Shown here: positions 6,488-11,490 of the stretch, in pieces | Layout: the number at the start of each line of letters is the position of its first letter | Position numbering within the stretch: position 1 is the stretch's first letter | NCBI GenBank assembly: GCA_003241215.1 | Contig: QFOL01000114.1 | Span: 1 to 11,490, forward strand | Length of the DNA stretch: 11,490 bases | Direction: 5' to 3' | From: Agrobacterium fabrum | Lineage (GTDB): Bacteria; Pseudomonadota; Alphaproteobacteria; Rhizobiales; Rhizobiaceae | Translations under genes and position numbers: made by a program | The notes under the pieces: generated by a model | Database searches by the model: none | Seen by the model: only the letters and a program-made list of their open reading frames with translations | What the model was told of the DNA's origin: nothing

Positions 6488-7597
6488 CTAGATCAGATCC
6501 AGCGTCATGACCACGGGGCAATGATCGGAAGCCTTCGGGCGGTCCCAGCCGGTGCGGGGGTAACGCTCCACCGCCTGCCCCGGCGGGAAGACCGTGCGGT
6601 ATGGCTGTCCATTGCGAATGATTTCGGGGACATGCGTGGCGTTCGTTTCCGCAAGGCGCGGCGAAAGCCAGATATAGTCGAGCTGGCACAGGTGCTGCTC
6701 CTGCGGCCCGCGTGAGTGGTAGAGCGTCCAGCGATCCATGACGTCACGGCGCATCATCGGATTGACCACGAAACCATCGGCCGTGAAAATATCGAGCGCG
6801 CTGCGCTCCTCCTCGACGGGCGCGAAGCTGTAACCGCTGCGCCTGTCGCCGGAAATCACGACACGTTCCTGATAGTCGTTCATATCGCCGCAGATCGCGA
6901 AATTCTTGTTGCGGGTATTGCCGACACCCCAGCGGTTTTCAATGATACGGCGAACAGCCATCGCCTCCGCCTCGCGGATCGGCATGGTGCCGAGCCGGGC
7001 GTCGACCGCATCGCGGGCATTGGTCATGGATTTGAAATGCGTGACGTAAAGCGTCAGCGGCTTGCCGCCGATCCTCAGATCGATTTCCAGGCAATCCCGT
7101 TTGAAGATTTTGTCATCGATCTGGTTGGTCGCCGCCAGCTCCGGATTGAAGAGATCGAGATTGCGGTAGGTCAACGCCGCATGGCTCTTGATGTCGACGA
7201 CCTCGATCCTGTCACCGTCCCGCGTCTCCTCGCGCATGACGACGGCGACATCGATGCCGCGGCCGTCATTACCCTCGACCAGATATTTCTGCAGGTAGCC
7301 ATTGCCGACCATCCGGTAGAGATAGCCATATTCAAAGGCCTGCAACGCGGCCATGTTGTCCACTTCCTGCAGGCAGAGAATATCGGCATCCGCATCGGCG
7401 ATGGCGAGCGCCGAAAGCTGGCGCGTATCGTCGGTGGAAGACACCATCCGCGCGCTTTCCAGCGCCTGATAAGTCGCCTCGTCCCTGATATCGAAAAGCT
7501 GGATCGCCCTGTCGCGCCGCGTCTGGTTGCGAAAGCCGGTGAAATCGAAACGGGTGAGGAGATTCTCGATATTGAAGGTGGCAAGCCGAAGCGACAT
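6488..7597 (-). CDS. Endonuclease/exonuclease/phosphatase-family hydrolase
   Basis: This encodes 369 residues, with an ATG preceded by AGGAT at good spacing on the minus strand. All core EEP-fold motifs are present in order: ATFNIEN (N9, E11), LCLQEVD (metal ligand E78), VTHFKS (H187), CGDMND (D238, N240), LDYIWLS (D307) and the terminal SDHCPV (D358, H359). This is the complete catalytic set of the DNase I / ExoIII / Mg-dependent phosphodiesterase superfamily, so an active metal-dependent phosphoesterase is expected. No signal peptide or membrane helix is visible, which suggests a cytoplasmic enzyme. Whether it cuts DNA, RNA or a small phosphodiester cannot be decided. The length is usual for stand-alone members. 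It lies downstream of the ABC operon on the same strand but is separated by the palindromic element, so it probably has its own promoter. Confidence 0.85.
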   Translation of the reverse strand: MSLRLATFNIENLLTRFDFTGFRNQTRRDRAIQLFDIRDEATYQALESARMVSSTDDTRQLSALAIADADADILCLQEVDNMAALQAFEYGYLYRMVGNGYLQKYLVEGNDGRGIDVAVVMREETRDGDRIEVVDIKSHAALTYRNLDLFNPELAATNQIDDKIFKRDCLEIDLRIGGKPLTLYVTHFKSMTNARDAVDARLGTMPIREAEAMAVRRIIENRWGVGNTRNKNFAICGDMNDYQERVVISGDRRSGYSFAPVEEERSALDIFTADGFVVNPMMRRDVMDRWTLYHSRGPQEQHLCQLDYIWLSPRLAETNATHVPEIIRNGQPYRTVFPPGQAVERYPRTGWDRPKASDHCPVVMTLDLI

Positions 7598-7676
7598 GAA
7601 TCAATCCTATTGCTGCAGGGGAAGCTTAGCTGGTGTCGCGCCGCCTCGCCAGTAGCTAGGGCCACGTCCTTCACCC

Positions 7677-7797
7677 TCCCTCATTCCTGTGCTCGTCACA
7701 GGAATCCGGTCAGCCCAAGTCCTTGGGCTGAAAGGACTCTCTCCGCCGCGCAGACGCGCGTCGGCTGGATCCCTGTGACAAGCACAGGGATGAGGGA
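7677..7797. repeat. Composite palindromic intergenic element (RIME-like)
   Basis: Two arms of ~30 bp (7678-7707 and 7767-7796) are inverted repeats with only three mismatches. Each arm is also a hairpin by itself: ATTCCTGTG/CACAGGAAT (7683-7691/7697-7705) and ATCCCTGTG/CACAGGGAT (7769-7777/7783-7791), each with a 5-nt loop. Between the arms are two more stems: CAGCCCAAG-TC-CTTGGGCTG (7711-7730) and GCCGCGC...GCG-T-CGGC (7745-7765, one bulged T). The element starts 16 nt past the stop of the minus-strand ABC ATPase gene. Its size, position and mosaic of palindromes resemble the RIME-type repeats described for rhizobia and Agrobacterium; that family name is from memory. It could end or stabilise the ABC operon transcript. 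Confidence 0.8.
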
Positions 7798-7812
7798 AGT
7801 ACACTTATCGCA

Positions 7813-8841
7813 CTAAAGCCGCCACGCCGCACGAATGGCAACCGGCAACCGATCACCGACAGAAGCCGCTTCCCGCGAATAGGCTCTCAGCGCCTGCCCA
7901 TCCGGCATGTCGAGACGCAGGGCATAACGCTCGCCCTCGTAAAGAACCGACGTCACAGTGCAGGCGATGCCCTCCGCATCCCGAACCACATCCTGCGGCC
8001 GCACGAGAATATCCGCCTGCGGTGATCCGGTTCCGCTCTCCATAGCCGCCCGAAGCCCAGCCCAGTCGAGATCACGCGCAGCCACTTCCGGTACCGGCAA
8101 TGTCACGATCGCCCCCTGCCCCACCAGCGAACCGACAAGCCTGCCTTCGGGCCGCGCATACAGCTCCGCCGGCGGCGCGACCTGCAAAAGCTTGCCCTGC
8201 GACATCACGGCGACATCGGTCGCCAGCGCCATGGCTTCCGCCTGATCGTGGGTGACATAGATCATCGTCGCGCCGGAGCGGATGTGGAACTCGCGGAACG
8301 TCTCCTCCATCTCCTGCCTGAGATGCCGGTCGAGATTGGCGAGCGGCTCGTCGAGCAGCACCACGTCAGGCTCGGTAACGAGGCAGCGGGCGAGCGCCAC
8401 GCGCTGCCGCTGGCCACCGGACAATTCGGCGGGACGGCGATCGGCAAAGCTTTCAAGACGGACGGCGGCCAGCGCCTGACCTACCTTCTCGCGATATTTC
8501 TCGCCTGATATGCCGCGCACCTTCAAGGGATAACCGGCATTGTCGGCAACCGACATATGCGGCCACAGCGCATAGGACTGGAACACCATCGCCATGTTGC
8601 GCCGCTCCGGCGGCACCATGCTGCCAGCATCGGCCAGCACCCGCTCGCCGAGCAGAATGGAACCGTCGGTCGGCTGTTCGAAACCGGCGATCATGCGCAG
8701 CACCGTCGTTTTGCCGCAGCCGGAAGGCCCGAGCAAAGCGAGAAAACCGCCATCACGTACCGTGAGCGACACATCGTCCACGGCTGGTTTCGAACCGGCA
8801 CCGAAACTCTTCGACAGGCGGTTGAGGATCAGTTTCGCCAA
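7813..8841 (-). CDS. ABC importer ATPase, FbpC/PotA-like with C-terminal TOBE-like region
   Basis: This encodes 342 residues. It powers the importer formed with the two genes upstream. The nucleotide-binding domain is complete: Walker A GPSGCGKTT (38-46), Q-loop Q88 in VFQSY, signature LSGGQRQR (140-147), Walker B VVLLDEP (160-166) and switch His198 in VTHDQAEA. Residues ~235-342 form the accessory beta-rich TOBE-like domain (ILVRPQDV, then VTSVLYEGERYALRLDMPDG) usual in ATPases of iron, phosphonate, spermidine and sugar importers. The start is a TTG at 8841, backed by AAGGAG 7 nt upstream. It overlaps the 3' end of the permease gene by 13 bp, which suggests translational coupling. The cargo is not readable from the ATPase. 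The gene is last in its operon, ahead of the palindromic element. Confidence 0.88.
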   Translation of the reverse strand: MAKLILNRLSKSFGAGSKPAVDDVSLTVRDGGFLALLGPSGCGKTTVLRMIAGFEQPTDGSILLGERVLADAGSMVPPERRNMAMVFQSYALWPHMSVADNAGYPLKVRGISGEKYREKVGQALAAVRLESFADRRPAELSGGQRQRVALARCLVTEPDVVLLDEPLANLDRHLRQEMEETFREFHIRSGATMIYVTHDQAEAMALATDVAVMSQGKLLQVAPPAELYARPEGRLVGSLVGQGAIVTLPVPEVAARDLDWAGLRAAMESGTGSPQADILVRPQDVVRDAEGIACTVTSVLYEGERYALRLDMPDGQALRAYSREAASVGDRLPVAIRAAWRL

Positions 8842-10523
8842 GGGACCACTCCTTTCGGCAGATAGCGCCCCAGAATTTCGAGCAGCAGCATGAGGATAAT
8901 CACCATGATGACAACGAGTACCGAAAGTGCAGAGGCAAGATCGAAGCTGCCGCTGTCATCGAGATTGTAGATGAGGACGCCAAGCGTCTGGGTGCCGGCG
9001 GACCACAACAGCGCCGAAACCGTCAGCTCATTGCAGGCGATCAGGAAAACGAGAATGACCGACGCCCCCGCCGCAGGCCCGACCAGCGGCAGGATGATAT
9101 CCTTCAGCCGCCGCCAGAAGCCGGCGCCGGAGAGCCGTGCGGCCTCCTCCAGCGACGGGTCGAATTGCAGGAAGGCGCTGACCATGGGTTTGAGGCTGAC
9201 GGCGAAGAAGGAGGAGAAATAGGCAAGCAGGATGATCCAGATCGTCCCGTAAAGCGTCACGCCGAGAAGTGGGATCGGAGCTGCAAAAAGCAGCACGAAG
9301 GAGACGGAAATCACCACACCAGGCAGCGCATAGGGAATATCCACCAGCGCCGAAAGCAGGAACATGAAGCGGCTCTTGCCGCGCACCAGAAAATAGGCCG
9401 TCAGCACCGTCACCGCCAGCAGGCAAAGCGAGGTGGCGGTCGCCAGAAACAACGAGTTGCGGAAGGCGGTACGCGTCACGCTCTGGCGGTAGAGCAGCTC
9501 CTCATAGGCATGCAGCGTCGCAGTCTTCAGGCTGAGCGGCACGCCATAGGCAGGCGCGAGCGAGCTTGCCACCAGCGCCGTCAGCGGTGCGACCAGCATG
9601 AAGAACAGCACCAGCCAAAGGGCGAGTTCCGCCGGCACCCGCCAGCGCGAAAGCCCGAAGGTCGCGGCTTTGCCGGAAAGGCCGATGATACGATAATCCC
9701 TGCCCTTCATCGCCCGTTCCTGAAGTGCAAGCCCGGCGACGGAGATGATGGCGATCATGGTGGAGAGAATGGCGATATCGCCGAAGGTGCTGGTGCCGAA
9801 ACTGGCGAAACGGCTGTAGATCAGCGTCGGCAAAGTGAAGATCGAGGCGGGGATGCCGAGGATCGCCGGAATGCCGAAATTGCCGACACTTGAGACGAAG
9901 GAGATCGCCGCCCCGGCGATCAATCCCGGCGTCGACAGCGGCAGGATGATATCGAACAGCACGCGGCGCGGCGAAGCGCCGGAAAGCTTGGCGGCCTCGA
10001 TGCCATCCTGCGGCAAGGCGAGCAGACCGGCGCGCAGCGACAGATAGACGAGCGGCGCGTGCTGCACGCCGAGCAGAAGCGCGATGCCCGCAATGGAATA
10101 AAGCGGTTGCGGCGAACCCATCGCCGGCGCAAGGCCAATCGCCTTCAAAAGCGTGCTCGACGGGCCGGTCATGCCGATCCACGACAGCGCCGTCACCTGC
10201 GGCGGGATCATCATCGGCAGCATGAACAGGAAACTCAGGATCGACTTGCCGCGGATGTCGCAGAGCGTCAGCGAAAGCGCGAAAGCGCCGCCGATCAAAA
10301 GCGAAATCAGCATGCCGAAAAACGAGGTGGAGAGCGTGTTCAGCGCCGCATCCCACAGGGCCGGATCGGCGAGAAGTCGCCATATGTCACCGTTAAGTGA
10401 CGAGATGATGCCGGTATAGGCGAGCCGCCCGAGCGGCAGGGCGCTGAGCGCAAAAACAACGCTGACCACAAAAGGAAACAGCCAGCGCGGCTGGCTGCTT
10501 CCATAGGCATTGGTATGGGACAT
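8829..10523 (-). CDS. ABC importer permease, two fused membrane domains (FbpB-like)
   Basis: This encodes 564 residues and about twelve membrane helices. It is two binding-protein-dependent permease domains in one chain. Each half carries an EAA loop that docks to the ATPase: EAAKLSGASPRRVLFD at 176-191 and EEAARLSGAGFWRRLKD at 459-475. The joint between halves is near residues 265-300, a polar stretch containing RAMKGRDYRI. Fused permeases of this length are typical of the ferric iron, 2-aminoethylphosphonate and sugar-phosphate (AfuB/FbpB-like) importers, and the end segment NELTVSALLWSAGTQTLGVL fits that group. The ATG at 10523 follows the binding-protein stop by 9 nt and the ribosome site is weak, so coupling to the upstream gene is likely. 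The gene overlaps the ATPase start. The protein should lie in the inner membrane. Confidence 0.87.
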   Translation of the reverse strand: MSHTNAYGSSQPRWLFPFVVSVVFALSALPLGRLAYTGIISSLNGDIWRLLADPALWDAALNTLSTSFFGMLISLLIGGAFALSLTLCDIRGKSILSFLFMLPMMIPPQVTALSWIGMTGPSSTLLKAIGLAPAMGSPQPLYSIAGIALLLGVQHAPLVYLSLRAGLLALPQDGIEAAKLSGASPRRVLFDIILPLSTPGLIAGAAISFVSSVGNFGIPAILGIPASIFTLPTLIYSRFASFGTSTFGDIAILSTMIAIISVAGLALQERAMKGRDYRIIGLSGKAATFGLSRWRVPAELALWLVLFFMLVAPLTALVASSLAPAYGVPLSLKTATLHAYEELLYRQSVTRTAFRNSLFLATATSLCLLAVTVLTAYFLVRGKSRFMFLLSALVDIPYALPGVVISVSFVLLFAAPIPLLGVTLYGTIWIILLAYFSSFFAVSLKPMVSAFLQFDPSLEEAARLSGAGFWRRLKDIILPLVGPAAGASVILVFLIACNELTVSALLWSAGTQTLGVLIYNLDDSGSFDLASALSVLVVIMVIILMLLLEILGRYLPKGVVPWRN

Positions 10524-10532
10524 GCCGTTATA

Positions 10533-11490
10533 TCAGCCCTTGGAGCCGAAAGTGTCGGAGAAGGTCTTCAGGTCCTGTTCGGAATTCTTCAGCGCATCGG
10601 CAGCGTTGAGCGGCAGAACCTTGATCTTGTCGCGGGCCGGGAAACCTTCCGGCATGCCGGCATCAGCACGAACCGGGATGTAGCCGAGCTTGACGAAGCC
10701 CTGCTGGCCCTTTTCCGAAAGCACGTAATCGACGAACTTCTTGGCCGCGTCCTCATGCTTGGTGCCCTTGATGATCGCGACCGGCTCGGTGACGGCCGAA
10801 ACGCCCTCTTCCGGGAAGACGAACTCAACCGGCGCACCCTTGGCCTTTTCGCGGATCGGCATGTAGTCGACGACCACGCCATAGGCCTTTTCGCCCGATG
10901 CGACGGACTTCAGAACCGCGCCGTTGCCGCCACCGGCGATGGCTTCATTGGCCTTAAGCTGCTTGTAATAGTCCCAGCCGAGACCATCGGCAGCGGCAAG
11001 CGTCTGTGCGTGGATCAGCGCCGCACCCGAGGTCAGCGGGCTTGGCATGGTCACGAGACCCTTGGCCTCGGCCTTGGCCAGATCCTTCCAGCTCGTCGGC
11101 TTCATTGCCGCAGCGGTGTTGTACATGATGCCAGTGGTGATGAGCTTGGTGGAGTAATAATAGCCGTCCGCATCATAGAGCGAGGCATCGATGTTCCTGG
11201 CTTCCGCAGACTTGTAGGCAAGAAGCTGATCGGCCTGCTTCATGCGCTCAAGCGTTACCGTGTCGGCGATCAGAAGCACGTCGGCAACCGGGTTGCCGGC
11301 ATTGATCTCGGCCATCAGCTTGGCCATGATCTTCGGCGTCCCATCGCGCACCCATTCGACTTCAAGACCGGGATTGGCGGCCTTGAAACCATCAACGGTC
11401 GCCTGCGCGTCCTCATTCGGCTGGCTGGTATAAAGCACCAGATCGGCGGCATTGGCAGCAGTGGCGATGAAGCCAAGCGATACGATGGCG
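10533..11490 (-). CDS. Periplasmic substrate-binding protein of ABC importer, N-terminus outside window
   Basis: The frame is open to the right edge, so the first few residues are missing. The visible start (AIVSLGFIATAANA, then ADLVLYTSQPNEDA) is the end of a Sec signal peptide followed by the mature N-terminus, cleaved near ANA|AD. About 300 mature residues follow: PVADVLLIADTVTLERM, then GIMYNT, TSWKDLAK, VAGGGNGAV-like ligand-loop text (AIAGGGNGAVLKSVASGEKA), AVTEPVAIIKGTKHEDAAKK and LGYIPVRADAG. This is the order seen in the class that includes FbpA, AfuA and 2-aminoethylphosphonate binders. The adjacent tyrosine pair that holds iron in FbpA is not present; the matching region reads YGVVVDYMPIRE. 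The N-terminal His of FbpA is also absent. Iron is therefore doubtful; a phosphonate or phosphorylated organic compound is possible. It is the first visible gene of the operon. Confidence 0.82.
   Translation of the reverse strand, partial: AIVSLGFIATAANAADLVLYTSQPNEDAQATVDGFKAANPGLEVEWVRDGTPKIMAKLMAEINAGNPVADVLLIADTVTLERMKQADQLLAYKSAEARNIDASLYDADGYYYSTKLITTGIMYNTAAAMKPTSWKDLAKAEAKGLVTMPSPLTSGAALIHAQTLAAADGLGWDYYKQLKANEAIAGGGNGAVLKSVASGEKAYGVVVDYMPIREKAKGAPVEFVFPEEGVSAVTEPVAIIKGTKHEDAAKKFVDYVLSEKGQQGFVKLGYIPVRADAGMPEGFPARDKIKVLPLNAADALKNSEQDLKTFSDTFGSKG

Noticed and set aside
7607..7804. 65-codon minus-strand frame across the palindromic element
   Set aside because: It is simply the translation of the repeat arms, with no gene-like ribosome site.
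6716..7816. Long plus-strand open frame (366 codons) opposite the hydrolase gene
   Set aside because: It is antisense to a gene with all EEP motifs, runs on into the palindromic element, has no recognisable domain, and reflects the usual long shadow frames of high-GC DNA.
9165..9893. 242-codon plus-strand frame inside the permease gene
   Set aside because: Its translation is dominated by Arg, Gln, His and Gly with no domain, while the opposite strand encodes an unmistakable fused ABC permease.
9502..10383. 293-codon minus-strand frame within the permease gene in another register
   Set aside because: It is a shifted reading of the permease; its product is rich in Arg, Ala and His and shows none of the membrane helices or EAA motifs.

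Overview
The window looks like ordinary chromosomal DNA of an alphaproteobacterium of the Rhizobiaceae, most likely Agrobacterium or a close Rhizobium. This is inferred from the high GC content, the promoter-like sequences that resemble the alphaproteobacterial CTTGAC/CTATAT pattern, the gene content, and a composite palindromic intergenic element of the kind scattered through these genomes. I see no phage, insertion sequence, CRISPR array, toxin or conjugation gene. The assignment comes from reading the sequence, not from a database search.

Left part (1-3498): the 3' end of an alpha/beta-hydrolase esterase faces a DUF1801 protein. A divergent secreted PRC-barrel protein follows and ends in a clear intrinsic terminator. 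Next is a secreted DUF922 protein with an HExxH zinc-protease-like motif, which converges on a J-domain co-chaperone. A 396-nt gap with no gene lies between the J-domain gene and a small NTF2-like protein. These are mostly single-gene units with no shared pathway that I can see.

Middle part (3589-7597): an unrecognised six-helix membrane protein, a 272-nt unexplained stretch, and tRNA-Thr(TGT) on the minus strand. A membrane-bound diguanylate cyclase follows (two membrane helices around a large periplasmic region, a HAMP-like linker, and a GGEEF domain with an intact inhibitory RxxD site). Its upstream region holds a candidate promoter, a direct repeat and two hairpins. It converges on an endonuclease/exonuclease/phosphatase-family hydrolase.

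Right part (7598-11490): a 121-bp composite palindrome lies just past the end of a minus-strand ABC importer operon. The operon order is substrate-binding protein (N-terminus outside the window), two-in-one permease, ATPase, with a 9-nt gap and a 13-bp overlap between genes. It belongs to the Fe(3+)/2-aminoethylphosphonate/sugar-phosphate importer group. The binding protein lacks the adjacent tyrosine pair of classical ferric-binding proteins, so the cargo is left open.

The most notable non-gene signal is the palindrome. Its two arms differ at only three positions. Two of those are the two halves of one base pair inside each arm's own hairpin, and the third is in the hairpin loop. I found no convincing undescribed multi-gene system.
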